A stretch of 64,000 bases of DNA from AA29 sp041481445 (GCA_041481445.1 JBGPBV010000007.1:1-64000); one strand, 5' to 3'. Shown: positions 42,098-52,055, counted from the stretch's first letter. The notes: generated from the letters alone by a model not told the origin. Numbers and translations are program-made.

Positions 42098-43096
42098 CTA
42101 TCCCCCTTCCTGTCCGGTGTGGATCGGCTCCATGCGGGGCCCCGTCGGCATCTCGTGCGTGTCCGGCAGCGCGGCCGGCTCCGGGGTGGGCGGTCCCCCC
42201 GGCTTGGAGGTCGCCACCGGCTCCGGCGGCTCCTTGGCGTAGATGCGGTCGCGGAAGCGCAGGTCGAAGTACTCCGCCCGCGGGCAGCGCTCCCGCAGCT
42301 CCTGGCGCAGCCCGAGGAACGTGACCAGGCGGCTCCGGTAGGGCGGCGCCCCCATCCGTACGACCTCGCCCGCCCCTCGCAGCACGACCCGCAGGTCCCC
42401 CGAGGGCTCGACCTCGACCTCCGAGATCTCCGCGGCCAGGTCGCCCACGTCCTGCAGGAGCGCGCCCGCCCGCGCCGCCCGGTCCCGGCGGGCCTCCGCG
42501 TCGAGCTTGGCCAGGCCGCGCACGATGGGCAGGTCGAAGGCGGCGGTGCGCGGGCCGTAGATGTCGACGAGGGCGCCGTCGCCGTCCATGAGGTAGAGGC
42601 GGTCCATCTCGGCCAGGGCCAGCGGGACGCGCTCGTGGATCTCCACGCGCAGGGTGTCGGGCAGGGTGCGCGACACGGTCGCGTCGGCCACCCAGGGCGA
42701 CGCGCGCAGCCGGGCCTTGAGGGCGTCGATGTCGAGCCCGAGGATGTTCTCGCCCACGGCCGGGCCGAGCAGCTCGCGCACCTCGCCCTCGGACAGGAAG
42801 TGCCCGCCGCGCACCTCGACCTTGCCCACGCGCAGCCTCTCGCTCGCCATGACCCGCGAGTACCCGGTCCAGAGCGCGCTGACCCCGATCAGCAGCGCCG
42901 CCCCGAGCTGGAGGGCGAGCACGGTGCGATGCGTCCAGCCCCGCCGCCGCGGCCGCACCCGCGCCCGGCGCGCGGGGCGCAGGAACGGCGCGTCGTCCAC
43001 GGGGTCCAGGGCCGGGTCGAGGGTGAGGTCGGGCGACGGAGGCACGATGAGACGCCGTTGCGCGGGCTCGGGGGGCAGCGGATTGCGAATGGTCAA
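42098..43096 (-). CDS. ftsQ: Cell division protein FtsQ
   Basis: A 332-residue bitopic division protein linking early and late divisome parts. A Pro/Arg-rich cytoplasmic N-terminus (about 60 residues) is followed by the transmembrane helix TVLALQLGAALLIGVSALW, then a POTRA domain (VRGGHFLSEGEVRELL…) and the beta domain. The Pro-rich C-terminal extension of about 40 residues is unusual. The start is uncertain: TTG 43096 gives the 4-base overlap with murC seen throughout the cluster, while GTG 43147 would overlap murC by 55 bases. Confidence 0.9.
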   Translation of the reverse strand: MTIRNPLPPEPAQRRLIVPPSPDLTLDPALDPVDDAPFLRPARRARVRPRRRGWTHRTVLALQLGAALLIGVSALWTGYSRVMASERLRVGKVEVRGGHFLSEGEVRELLGPAVGENILGLDIDALKARLRASPWVADATVSRTLPDTLRVEIHERVPLALAEMDRLYLMDGDGALVDIYGPRTAAFDLPIVRGLAKLDAEARRDRAARAGALLQDVGDLAAEISEVEVEPSGDLRVVLRGAGEVVRMGAPPYRSRLVTFLGLRQELRERCPRAEYFDLRFRDRIYAKEPPEPVATSKPGGPPTPEPAALPDTHEMPTGPRMEPIHTGQEGG

Positions 43097-44478
43097 GGAT
43101 TCGCCCCCGCTTGTCGGGACTTGAGGAGCTCGTCGCCGGCGGTCCACACGCTGCCCGCGCCGAGGGTGAGCACCACGTCGCCCTCGCGCACCTCGCGGGC
43201 CAGGCGGTCGGCCGCCGCCCGCAGGTCGCCCGCGTAGACGACCTGGCGGTGGCCGCGGCGCGCGATTGCCTCCGCCAGCGCCTGCGAGGTCACCCCCGCC
43301 ACCGCCTCCTCGCCCGCCGGGTAGATGTCGGCCAGGAGGAGCACGTCGGCCAGGTGGAAGGCGCGGCAGAACTCGTCCCAGAGATGGTGGGTCCGCGTGT
43401 AGCGGTGCGGCTGGAACAACACCACCGTGCGCCGGCTTCCCGCGCGGCCACGCAGCGTCTCCAGGGTGGCGCGGATCTCCGTCGGGTGGTGGCCGTAGTC
43501 GTCGACCACGAGCACGCCGCCCGCCTCCCCGCGGACCTGGAAGCGCCGGTCGACGCCGGTGAAGCCGGCCAGGCCCTGGCGGACGTTCTCGAAGGACACC
43601 GCCAGCTCGAGCCCGACCGCGACCGCGGCCAGGGAGTTGAGCACGTTGTGGGCTCCGGGCACCGCCAGCTCGATCTCGCCCAGCGGCTTCTCGCCGCTGG
43701 TGGCGAGGTAGGTGGCCTCGCCGGGCCCGAGGCGCACGTCGCGCGCGGAGACCTGGGCCTGCGGGCTGAGGCCGTAGGTGACGATGCGGCGCTCCACCCG
43801 CGGCAGGATGTCCTGGATCGGCCCGTCGTCGAGGCAGAGCACGGCCGCGCCGTAGAAGGGCACCTTGTTGACGAAGCCGAGGAAGGCCTCCTGCACGTCC
43901 GCGAGGTCCCGGTAGGTGTCGAGGTGCTCGCGGTCGATGTTGGTGACCACGGCCACGGTGGGGGTGAGCTTGAGGAACGAGCGGTCCGACTCGTCCGCCT
44001 CCGCCACCATGAAGTCGCCCTTGCCCAGCCGCGCCCCCGAGCCCAGCACGCCCAGCCGCCCGCCCACCACCACCGTCGGATCCAGCCCGCCCTTGTCGAG
44101 GACCATCGCCACCATCGAGGTCGTGGTCGTCTTGCCGTGGCTACCCGCCACCGCCACGCCGTACTTGAGGCGCATGAGCTCGGCCAGCATCTCCGCGCGC
44201 GGGATGACGGGGATGCCCAGCCGGCGCGCCTCCATCACCTCGGGGTTGGTCGGACGCACCGCGGTCGAGATCACGACGACATGGGCGCCGGCGACGTTGG
44301 CGGCGGCGTGCCCCTCGGCGATCCTCGCGCCCTGCCCGGCCAGCCGGTCGGTCACGGGCGACCGCCGCTGGTCGGACCCGGAGACGACGTAGCCCAGGTT
44401 GAGCAGCACCTCCGCGATGCCGCTCATGCCGCTGCCGCCGATGCCGACGAAATGGATGTGGCGGATGTGCCCGAACAT
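43093..44478 (-). CDS. murC: UDP-N-acetylmuramate-L-alanine ligase MurC
   Basis: A 461-residue ligase adding L-alanine to UDP-MurNAc in the cytosol. The N-terminal Rossmann motif VGIGGSGMSGIAEVL, the ATP loop AGSHGKTTTT (111-120), the EADESD metal site and the DDYGHHPTEI block are all present. ATG 44478 overlaps the murG stop by ATGA. In many bacteria murB and ddl follow murC; here ftsQ follows directly. Confidence 0.98.
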   Translation of the reverse strand: MFGHIRHIHFVGIGGSGMSGIAEVLLNLGYVVSGSDQRRSPVTDRLAGQGARIAEGHAAANVAGAHVVVISTAVRPTNPEVMEARRLGIPVIPRAEMLAELMRLKYGVAVAGSHGKTTTTSMVAMVLDKGGLDPTVVVGGRLGVLGSGARLGKGDFMVAEADESDRSFLKLTPTVAVVTNIDREHLDTYRDLADVQEAFLGFVNKVPFYGAAVLCLDDGPIQDILPRVERRIVTYGLSPQAQVSARDVRLGPGEATYLATSGEKPLGEIELAVPGAHNVLNSLAAVAVGLELAVSFENVRQGLAGFTGVDRRFQVRGEAGGVLVVDDYGHHPTEIRATLETLRGRAGSRRTVVLFQPHRYTRTHHLWDEFCRAFHLADVLLLADIYPAGEEAVAGVTSQALAEAIARRGHRQVVYAGDLRAAADRLAREVREGDVVLTLGAGSVWTAGDELLKSRQAGANP

Positions 44479-45548
44479 CACGCCACCTTCCCTTCGAGCA
44501 GGTCGGCCACGCGGGCGGCGGCGTCGGGGCGGGCCAGCTTCCGCGCCGCCTCCTCCATCGCGGTGAGCCGGGCGGGGTCGCCGAGCAGCTCGGTGAGGAC
44601 GGCGGTCAGGCGCTCGGGCGTGAGGTCCTTCTCCTCGATCATGCGCGCCGCCCCCGCCTCCTCCAGGGCGCGGGCGTTGCTCGTCTGGTGGTCGTCCGCG
44701 GCCTGCGCGAAGGGGACGAGCACCGAGGCCTTGCCGGCCGCCGCCAGCTCGGCGGCGGTGGTGGCGCCGCTGCGGCACAGGACGAGGTCGGCCTGGGCGA
44801 AGCGCGTCTCCATGTCGTCGAGGAAGGGCAGCACCTCCGCCTTGCGTCCGGCCGCGTTGTAGGCCTCCGCCACCTCGTCGCGGGAGGCGGGTCCGGTCTG
44901 GTGGACGATCTTGAGCCGGTCCGGCCCCGGCAGCAGGCGGGCGGCCGCGGTCAGCGTGCGGTTGATGATCCGCGCGCCCTGGCTGCCCCCGAAGGTGAGC
45001 AGGGTCAGCGGCGGCACGTGCCACTTGGGCACCAGCTTCGCGAAGCCGCCGCGGACGGGGTTGCCCGTCACCACGCCCTTCTTCCCGAAGAAGCGGCGCG
45101 CCTCTTCGTACGAGCAGGCGGCATGGCGCACGAACGGCTTGAGGACGCGGTTGGTGAAGCCGGGCTTGGCGTTGGGCTCGAGCAGCACCGTCGGGATGCG
45201 CAGGAGGGCGGCCACGAGGACGGTCGGCCCGCCCGCGTAGCCGCCGACGCCGAGCACGGCCAGGGGCCGCAGGCGCCGCACGAGCAGGACGGCCTTGACC
45301 ATGGCCCACGGCAGCGCGAGGAGGCCCTTGACCATCCGTACGGGCCCGACGCCGTTGAGAGGGAGGATGGGCAGCAGCTCCAGGTCGTAGCCCGCTTGCG
45401 GGACCAGGCGGGACTCGAGTCCCCGCGGCGTCCCCACGAAGACCACGCGCGTCTGGGCGTCGCGGGCCTTGAGCTCGTCCGCGACCGCGATGCCGGGGAA
45501 GAGATGCCCTCCCGTGCCGCCGGCCGCGATGAGGATGGTTCGTGCCAT
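44478..45548 (-). CDS. murG: MurG lipid II-forming GlcNAc transferase
   Basis: A 356-residue GT28 glycosyltransferase that attaches GlcNAc to lipid I on the inner face of the membrane. The glycine-rich N-terminal loop AGGTGGHLFPGIAVADEL and the donor-binding region FGGSQGARIIN and DLVLCRSGATTAAELAAAGK are intact. It starts 3 bases downstream of the ftsW stop, and its own stop overlaps murC. Confidence 0.98.
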   Translation of the reverse strand: MARTILIAAGGTGGHLFPGIAVADELKARDAQTRVVFVGTPRGLESRLVPQAGYDLELLPILPLNGVGPVRMVKGLLALPWAMVKAVLLVRRLRPLAVLGVGGYAGGPTVLVAALLRIPTVLLEPNAKPGFTNRVLKPFVRHAACSYEEARRFFGKKGVVTGNPVRGGFAKLVPKWHVPPLTLLTFGGSQGARIINRTLTAAARLLPGPDRLKIVHQTGPASRDEVAEAYNAAGRKAEVLPFLDDMETRFAQADLVLCRSGATTAAELAAAGKASVLVPFAQAADDHQTSNARALEEAGAARMIEEKDLTPERLTAVLTELLGDPARLTAMEEAARKLARPDAAARVADLLEGKVA

Positions 45549-45551
45549 GGC

Positions 45552-46643
45552 TCAGTCCGCATGCTGGGTGATGTTGAGCAGGAAGCCGACGCTCACCAGG
45601 GTGAACAGCAGCGACGACCCGCCGGCGCTGATGAACGGCAGGGGTATGCCCTTGGTGGGCAGGAGCCCGAGCACGACGCTCACGTTGATCAGGGCCTGGA
45701 GGACGATGGACAAGGTGAGGCCGGCCGCGAGGTAGGTCCCGAACGCGTCCGGCGCCTTCCAGGCCGCGCGCACTCCGCGCCAGAGCAGGAGGACGAAGGC
45801 CAGGAGGACGGCCCCCGCCCCCAGGAGGCCCAGCTCCTCGCCGATCACGGCGTAGATGAAGTCGCTGTACGGGTAGGGCAGGTAGAAGAGCTTCTGGCGG
45901 CCCTCCATGAGGCCCACGCCGGTGAGCCCGCCCGTGCCCACCGCGATCAGGCTCTGGATGATCTGGTACCCGGAGCCGCGCGCGTCCGACCACGGGTTGA
46001 GGTAGGCCTCGATCCGGTCCCGGCGGTAGGCGGCCATCATGATCGCCTGGTAGAGCAGGGGCAGGCCGAGCAGGGCGAGGGCGGCGAAGTAGCGCAGGCG
46101 GACGCCGGCCAGGAACAGCATCACGCAGCCGATGAGGATGATGGTGGCGGCGCTGCCGAGGTCGGGCTGGATGAAGACGAGGAAGGCGAACCAGCCCAGC
46201 AGCAGCAGCACCGGGAAGAGCGAGGGCAGGAACTCGTTGACGTTCTCGCCGCGGCGCTCGAGGTGGTAGGCCAGGAACAGGATGGTGGCCAGCTTGGCCA
46301 TCTCCGCCGGCTGCAGCGAGAGCTGGCCCAGCCGGATCCAGCGGTGGGTGTCGTTGACGGCGGGGAGGAACAGGACGGCGATGAGCAGGACGAGCGCGCC
46401 CATCACCGCCGAGTACACGACGGCCGGGTGCCGCAGCTTCCGGTAGTCCATGCGCATGGCGGAGACCAGGCAGACCAGACCGACGCAGGCCCAGACCACC
46501 TGGCGGATCAGGAAGTGATAGGCGTTGCCGTAGCGCTCCTGGGCCAGGCCGCTCGAGGCGCTCCACACCATGACCAGGCCGATGCCGAGCAGGGCCACGG
46601 TCACGGCGAAGAGGGAGGCGTCGGAGGAGAGCTTCTTCGCCAT
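45552..46643 (-). CDS. ftsW: SEDS peptidoglycan polymerase FtsW
   Basis: A 363-residue SEDS-family membrane protein with about ten helices. It polymerises lipid II at the septum together with FtsI. The conserved periplasmic-loop blocks are visible: LQPAEMAKLATILFLAYHLE, VFIQPDLGSAATIILIG and the C-terminal LPFISAGGSSLLFTLVSVGFLLNI. Its place among the mur genes next to ftsI marks it as FtsW and not RodA. It lies 23 bases after murD. Confidence 0.96.
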   Translation of the reverse strand: MAKKLSSDASLFAVTVALLGIGLVMVWSASSGLAQERYGNAYHFLIRQVVWACVGLVCLVSAMRMDYRKLRHPAVVYSAVMGALVLLIAVLFLPAVNDTHRWIRLGQLSLQPAEMAKLATILFLAYHLERRGENVNEFLPSLFPVLLLLGWFAFLVFIQPDLGSAATIILIGCVMLFLAGVRLRYFAALALLGLPLLYQAIMMAAYRRDRIEAYLNPWSDARGSGYQIIQSLIAVGTGGLTGVGLMEGRQKLFYLPYPYSDFIYAVIGEELGLLGAGAVLLAFVLLLWRGVRAAWKAPDAFGTYLAAGLTLSIVLQALINVSVVLGLLPTKGIPLPFISAGGSSLLFTLVSVGFLLNITQHAD

Positions 46644-46666
46644 CTAGCGTCCTCGCGGGGGGGCCA

Positions 46667-48034
46667 TCATGGCTGTTTCTTCCGCTCGATCAGGCGGCGC
46701 ACCTCGTCCTTGAAGGCGCGGCCACGGGCGGCGTAGTCCTCGAACATGTCGAAGGAGGAGCAGGCGGGAGCCAGGAGCACGACGTCTCCGCGCGCGGCCA
46801 GGCCGCGCGCGCGCTCGACCGCCTCCCGCATCGAGCCGCAGGGCACGACGGGGACCACGCCCCCGAGGGCGGCCACGATGCGGGGGGTGGCCTCGCCGAT
46901 GGCGAGCACCGCCTTGCCCCGCGCGCGCAAGGCCGGCCCGAGGTCCGCGAAGTCGCCGCCCTTGTAGCGGCCGCCCAGGATCGGGAGCACCGGACCGTCG
47001 AAGGCCTCCAGGCTCCGGCGCGCGGCCTCCACGTTGGTGGCCTTGGAGTCGTTGAAGAAGACCACGCCGTCGACCTCGGCCACGCGCTCGAGGACGTGCT
47101 CGACTCCCGCGTAGGAGCGGACCGCGCGCCCGATGGCGTCGGGCGGCGCGCCCATCAGGCGGGCGGCCGCCGCCGCCGCCAGCAGGTCGGACGCGAGGTG
47201 GGCGCCGGGAAGCCGGACCTCCGCGCGCTCGAACAGCGCCTCGTCCAGGCCGTCCGTCCGCAGGCGCGCCGTCGCGGCGTCGAAGAACGCGCCCTGGGTC
47301 GCGCCCGCCACGGGATGGAATGCGACCTGCCGCGCGCGCCCCCGCCGGGCGAGGGCGAGCACGGCCGGATCGTCGGCGTTGACCACCGCCCAGTCCCCCT
47401 CGTCCTGGTTCGCGAAGATGCGCGCCTTGGCCTGCGCGTACTCCTCGTAGCTCGCGTGGCGGTCGAGGTGGTCGGCGGAGAGGTTGAGGAAGACGGCCAC
47501 GTGGGGCCGGAAGGTCTCGGTGCCCTCGAGCTGGAAGCTCGAGACCTCCAGCACGAACACCGTCCGGTCGGTCGAGCCGTCGACGATCCCGGTCAGGGCC
47601 TGGCCGATGTTCCCGCCCACCCGCACGTCACCGCCCTTCTCGCGCAGCATGGCGCCCATGGCGGCGGTGGTGGTCGACTTGCCCTTGGTGCCCGTCACCG
47701 CCGCCACCGTGCCCTTCAGGAGGCGAAAGCCCAGCTCCAGCTCCGCGAGCACGGGGACTCCGGCCACCCGCGCCGCCTGCAGCTCCGGGATGGTGGAGGG
47801 GACGCCCGGAGACACCACGATCATCGAGGCGCCCGTGAACGTCTCCGTGCGATGCCCGCCCGTCTCCAGGCGCACGCCCTCCTTCTCCAGGTCTAGGACC
47901 TCCGCCGGGAGCTCCCCCGGCCCTTTCCGGTCGGTGGCCACGACCCGCGCCCCCCGCCGCGCGCAGAGCCGCGCCGCCGCGACACCCGAGCGCGCGAGGC
48001 CGACCACCACGACGTCTTTCCCCTCCAGCTCCAT
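46667..48034 (-). CDS. murD: MurD, D-glutamate ligase
   Basis: A 455-residue ligase that adds D-glutamate to UDP-MurNAc-L-Ala. The N-terminal Rossmann start VVVVGLARSGVAAARL, ATP loop TGTKGKSTTT (114-122), LSADHLDRHASYEEY and FNDSKATN motifs are intact. It lies 39 bases after mraY. Confidence 0.98.
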   Translation of the reverse strand: MELEGKDVVVVGLARSGVAAARLCARRGARVVATDRKGPGELPAEVLDLEKEGVRLETGGHRTETFTGASMIVVSPGVPSTIPELQAARVAGVPVLAELELGFRLLKGTVAAVTGTKGKSTTTAAMGAMLREKGGDVRVGGNIGQALTGIVDGSTDRTVFVLEVSSFQLEGTETFRPHVAVFLNLSADHLDRHASYEEYAQAKARIFANQDEGDWAVVNADDPAVLALARRGRARQVAFHPVAGATQGAFFDAATARLRTDGLDEALFERAEVRLPGAHLASDLLAAAAAARLMGAPPDAIGRAVRSYAGVEHVLERVAEVDGVVFFNDSKATNVEAARRSLEAFDGPVLPILGGRYKGGDFADLGPALRARGKAVLAIGEATPRIVAALGGVVPVVPCGSMREAVERARGLAARGDVVLLAPACSSFDMFEDYAARGRAFKDEVRRLIERKKQP

Positions 48035-48073
48035 GGGCTCCTCACGGCGACCGGAACATCCTCATCGGCGCTC

Positions 48074-49165
48074 TCACCTCAGCTTCACCGTCGTGAGGCT
48101 CAGCAAGGCGAAGATGAAGGCGACGATCCAGAAGCGGACGACGACCTGCGTCTCCTTCCAGCCGATGAGCTCGAAGTGGTGGTGCAGGGGAGCCATTCGG
48201 AAGACGCGCTTGCCGCGCAGCTTGAACGACACGACCTGCACGATCACGGACAGCGCCTCGATCACGAACATCGCGCCGATGCTGAAGAACAGCACCTCCT
48301 GTTTGGTGAGGATGGCCACGGTGCCGAGCGCGCCGCCGAGGGCCAGCGAGCCCACGTCGCCCATGAAGATGTGGGCGGGATAGCAGTTCCACCAGAGGAA
48401 CCCCGTCGAGGCCCCCACCATCGCCCCCATGAAGATCGTGACCTCGCCCACGCGCGGGATGAACAGCAGGTCGAGGTAGCGCGAGAACACCGCGTGGCCG
48501 GTCACGTAGGTGAGCACGGTGAAGGCGGCGGCGGCGATGAGGGTGGTGCCGATGGCGAGGCCGTCGAGGCCGTCGGTCAGGTTCACCGCGTTGGAGGCGA
48601 AGGCCACGAACAGCACCGCGAACGGGATGTAGAGCAGGCCCAGGTCGGGCAGGAGGGTCTTGAAGAAGGGCAGGGTGATGTGGGTCGAGTAGGTGGCGGG
48701 GTCCACCCGCGCGAACCCGTAGACGTAGACCCCGATCGCGAAGCCGATGGCGAGCTGGAGGTAGAGCTTGCTCCAGCCGCGCAGGCCGAGGCTCTGCTTC
48801 TTGACGACCTTCAGGTAGTCGTCGGCGAAGCCGATGGCGCCGAAGGCCACCGTCGACAGGACGGCGATCCAGACGTTGCGGTTGGTCAGGTTCGCCCACA
48901 GGAGGGTGGGGATCACGATGCCGGCCAGGATGAGCAGGCCCCCCATGGTGGGAGTGCCCTTCTTGGCCTGATGGGCCTGCGGCCCCTCCTCGCGGATGTA
49001 CTGCCCGACCTGCAATCGCCGCAGCCGCTCGATCATCCAGGGGCCGAGGATGAGCACGAGGAAGAGCGCGGTGAGGCTGGCCACGGCCGTGCGGAACGTG
49101 ATGTACCGGACCACGTTGAACCCGGACACCTGCGTGTGGAGCGGGTACAGGAGGTGGTAGAGCAT
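48074..49165 (-). CDS. mraY: MraY, phospho-MurNAc-pentapeptide translocase
   Basis: A 363-residue integral membrane enzyme with ten helices that moves phospho-MurNAc-pentapeptide onto undecaprenyl phosphate, making lipid I. The catalytic motifs are FADDYLKVVKKQSLGL, NAVNLTDGLDGLAIG and the HIFMGDVGSLALGG and PLHHHFE sequences. The start overlaps the murF stop by one base (TGATG). Confidence 0.98.
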   Translation of the reverse strand: MLYHLLYPLHTQVSGFNVVRYITFRTAVASLTALFLVLILGPWMIERLRRLQVGQYIREEGPQAHQAKKGTPTMGGLLILAGIVIPTLLWANLTNRNVWIAVLSTVAFGAIGFADDYLKVVKKQSLGLRGWSKLYLQLAIGFAIGVYVYGFARVDPATYSTHITLPFFKTLLPDLGLLYIPFAVLFVAFASNAVNLTDGLDGLAIGTTLIAAAAFTVLTYVTGHAVFSRYLDLLFIPRVGEVTIFMGAMVGASTGFLWWNCYPAHIFMGDVGSLALGGALGTVAILTKQEVLFFSIGAMFVIEALSVIVQVVSFKLRGKRVFRMAPLHHHFELIGWKETQVVVRFWIVAFIFALLSLTTVKLR

Positions 49166-50583
49166 CAGCGCCCATCCGTTTCGCCGAAGCGCGCCACCAG
49201 CGCCTCCACCACCTTCTCCATGTGCGCCCCGTGCGAGCCCTTGACGAGGACGGCGTCACCCGGCGCCACCAGCGTGGCGACCTCGGCCGCCGCCGCCGCC
49301 GAGTCCGGGAACTCGCGCAGGGCGGACACGGCGAAGCCGGCGCCGCGCGCGCCCTGCACGAACTCGCGCCCGAGCGCGCCCACCCCGACCACCGCGTCCG
49401 CGCGGCCGGCCAGCTTCGCGCCCGTCTCACGGTGCAGCTCCGGCCCCGTGGGCCCCAGCTCGAGCATGTCGCCCAGGATCACGACCCGCCGGCCCGGCGC
49501 GGCCAAGCCGAGCGCGGCCACCGCCGCCTCCACCGCGATCGGGTTCGAGTTGTAGCTGTCGTCGAGCAGCGTGATGCCCTGGCCCAGCCGGCGCACCTCT
49601 CCGCGGCTGCGGGCCGCCTTCATCTGCGTGGCCGCCTCCACGATGGTCTCCGCGGGCACGCCGAGGGTGTGGGCGGCGGCGGCGGCGGCCAGGAAGTTCA
49701 TCAGGAAGTGGGGCCCGGGCAGGGGCAGGGCCACGTCGTGGGCCCGCCCGTCCAGGCGCAGGTCGAAGCGCATGCCGTGGATCGTCCCCCGCCAGCTCTC
49801 CGCGGAGACGTCGCACCGGCGGTCGCGCCCGAACCAGACCGTGCGGCCCTTGCGCTCCTCCCCGATCCTCCGGACGCGCGGGTCCTCCCAGTTGAGGACG
49901 GCCACGCCGTCGGCGTCGAGCCCCTCCAGGATCTCCGCCTTGGCCGCCGCGATCGCGTCCACGGAATCGAAGAACTCGAGGTGCACGGGTGCGACCATCG
50001 TGATGACGGCGACGTCGGGACGCGCGATGGAGGAGAGCTCGCGCAGCTCACCCGCGGCGGACATGCCGAGCTCCAGGACGGAGAAGCGGTGCTCGGGCCG
50101 GAGGCGCAGCAGGGTCAGGGGGAGGCCGTACTGGTTGTTCAGGTTCCCTTCCGTCTTGAGGACCGGGCCCTGGGTGGCCAAGAGCGCCGCCGTCATCTCC
50201 TTGGTGGTCGTCTTGCCCGCGGAGCCGGTGACGGCGACGACGGGGATGGCGGCCTGGAGGCGCACGTAACGGCCGAGGTCCTTGAGGGCCTGCGTGGTCT
50301 CGCCCACGTGGACGAGCGGGAAGCCCTCCGGCGCCGGGACGTCGCGATGGACGATCGCCGCCGCCGCGCCCTTCTCGATCGCGGGGGCCAGGAAGTCGTG
50401 GCCGTCGAAGCGCGGCCCCTTCACGGCCACGAAGAGCTGCCCGCGCGCGATGGTGCGCGAGTCGATGGAGACCCCGGAGACGCCCGTGGCCGGGGGGCGC
50501 CCGGCCAGGCGGCCGCCGGTGGCCCCGGCGATGGCGTCCAAGGTGAGCGTGGCGTCGAGGGGGGTCACGGGGGCTCCCTTCAT
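49165..50583 (-). CDS. murF: MurF, D-Ala-D-Ala ligase of the UDP-MurNAc-tripeptide
   Basis: A 472-residue ligase that adds D-alanyl-D-alanine to UDP-MurNAc-tripeptide. ATP loop TGSAGKTTTKE (119-129), the NLNNQYGLPLTLL block, the metal-binding KAEILEG region and the DDSYNSNP motif are visible. The ATG overlaps the murE stop by 4 bases. Because ddl is not in this cluster, D-Ala-D-Ala must be supplied from elsewhere in the genome. Confidence 0.98.
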   Translation of the reverse strand: MKGAPVTPLDATLTLDAIAGATGGRLAGRPPATGVSGVSIDSRTIARGQLFVAVKGPRFDGHDFLAPAIEKGAAAAIVHRDVPAPEGFPLVHVGETTQALKDLGRYVRLQAAIPVVAVTGSAGKTTTKEMTAALLATQGPVLKTEGNLNNQYGLPLTLLRLRPEHRFSVLELGMSAAGELRELSSIARPDVAVITMVAPVHLEFFDSVDAIAAAKAEILEGLDADGVAVLNWEDPRVRRIGEERKGRTVWFGRDRRCDVSAESWRGTIHGMRFDLRLDGRAHDVALPLPGPHFLMNFLAAAAAAHTLGVPAETIVEAATQMKAARSRGEVRRLGQGITLLDDSYNSNPIAVEAAVAALGLAAPGRRVVILGDMLELGPTGPELHRETGAKLAGRADAVVGVGALGREFVQGARGAGFAVSALREFPDSAAAAAEVATLVAPGDAVLVKGSHGAHMEKVVEALVARFGETDGR

Positions 50584-52055
50584 GACTTGCCCGACCGGAG
50601 GGCGAGCCGGGACAGGATGTCCCGGGCCACCTGCCGGTCGTCGAAGGGGACCGTGCGGTCCCGCAGGACCTGGTAGGTCTCGTGGCCCTTGCCGGCGATC
50701 ACGACCGCGTCGCCCGGCTGCGCCATCTCCAGCGCCCGCGCGATCGCCTCGCGGCGGTCCACGATGGCGTGGCGCTCGGCCTTGCGGCCGCCGTTCATCC
50801 CCCTCTGTATCTCTTCGAGAATAGCCTCCGGGGGCTCGGAGCGGGGGTTGTCGGAAGTGACGATCACGATGTCGCTCAGGCGCGAGGCGACCGCGCCCAT
50901 GAGCGGCCGCTTGGTGCGGTCGCGGTCGCCGCCGCAGCCGAACACGGTGATGACCCGCGACGGCCCCAGCTCGCGCACCGTCTCCAGCAGGTTCTTGAGC
51001 GCGTCGTCGGTGTGGGCGTAGTCCACGATGACGGTGAAGCCGGCCGCCCCCGGCACGCGCTCCAGCCGGCCGGGCACGCCGGTCACGGTGGCCAGACCGG
51101 CCCGCGCCACCTCGGGGGCCACGCCCAGCGCCACCGACGCCGCGAAGCCGGCCAGCAGGTTCTGGACGTTGAAGCGCCCGACCAGCGCCGTCTTGACGTC
51201 CTGCGCGCCGGAGGGCCCGACGATGCGGAAGCGCGTGCCCTCCAGGCCCAGGCGGATGTCCTCCGCCCGGAAGTCCGCGGGCCGCTCGAGGCCGTAGGTC
51301 CAGACGGGCGCGCGGGCGGCGGAGACGAGGTCTCCCGCGCGGTCGTCGTCGGCGTTGATGACGGCGCGGCCGTCCGGCCGCAGGAGGTCCGAGAACAGCT
51401 TCCGCTTGGCCTGGAAGTACGAGTCCATGTCGCCGTGGAAGTCGAGGTGGTCGCGGGTGAGGTTGGTGAACACGGCCACGCGGAACTCACAGCCGGCCAC
51501 GCGCTGGAGCTCCAGGGAATGCGACGAGACCTCGAGCACGGCGTGCGAGCAGCCCTCGTCCACCATCTCGCGCAGGAGGGCCTGCAGGTCGGAGGACTCG
51601 GGCGTGGTGCGCGTGGCGTCGGCCAGGCGGTCGCCGATCCGGTACTGGACGGTGCCGAGCAGGCCCACCCGGTGGCCGGCCGCGCGCAGGGCGGCGTCGA
51701 TCAGGTACGTGGTCGTGGTCTTGCCGTTGGTGCCGGTCACGCCGACCAGCTCGAGAGAGCGCCCCGGCTGTCCGAGCACCTCCGCCGAGAGCAGGGCCAG
51801 GGCCTCGCGGGCGTCCGGCACCCTCAGCCAGGGGCCCCCCGGCTCGGCCTCGCGCTCGGACGCCACCGCCGCCGCCCCCTTCTTGCGGGCGGCCTCCACG
51901 AACTGGTGGCCGTCCGCGGCCAGCCCCTTGATGGCGACGAACAGCGCCCCCGGTCCCGCCTTGCGCGAGTCGTGGGTCACGGTCGTGATCGCGGTGGCGG
52001 GATCGCCGGCCAGGACCGACCCCGGCAGGCGAAGGGCGAGATCGGCGAGCCTCAT
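50580..52055 (-). CDS. murE: MurE, UDP-MurNAc-tripeptide ligase (meso-DAP type)
   Basis: A 491-residue ligase that adds the third amino acid of the stem peptide. ATP loop TGTNGKTT (108-115), EVSSHSLELQR, TNLTRDHLDFHGDM and FGCGGDRDRTKRPLM are present. The DNPR tetrapeptide (about residue 405) is the marker for meso-diaminopimelate specificity, as in diderm bacteria, instead of the lysine-type DxxD. Start and stop overlap ftsI and murF by 4 bases each. Confidence 0.98.
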   Translation of the reverse strand: MRLADLALRLPGSVLAGDPATAITTVTHDSRKAGPGALFVAIKGLAADGHQFVEAARKKGAAAVASEREAEPGGPWLRVPDAREALALLSAEVLGQPGRSLELVGVTGTNGKTTTTYLIDAALRAAGHRVGLLGTVQYRIGDRLADATRTTPESSDLQALLREMVDEGCSHAVLEVSSHSLELQRVAGCEFRVAVFTNLTRDHLDFHGDMDSYFQAKRKLFSDLLRPDGRAVINADDDRAGDLVSAARAPVWTYGLERPADFRAEDIRLGLEGTRFRIVGPSGAQDVKTALVGRFNVQNLLAGFAASVALGVAPEVARAGLATVTGVPGRLERVPGAAGFTVIVDYAHTDDALKNLLETVRELGPSRVITVFGCGGDRDRTKRPLMGAVASRLSDIVIVTSDNPRSEPPEAILEEIQRGMNGGRKAERHAIVDRREAIARALEMAQPGDAVVIAGKGHETYQVLRDRTVPFDDRQVARDILSRLALRSGKS

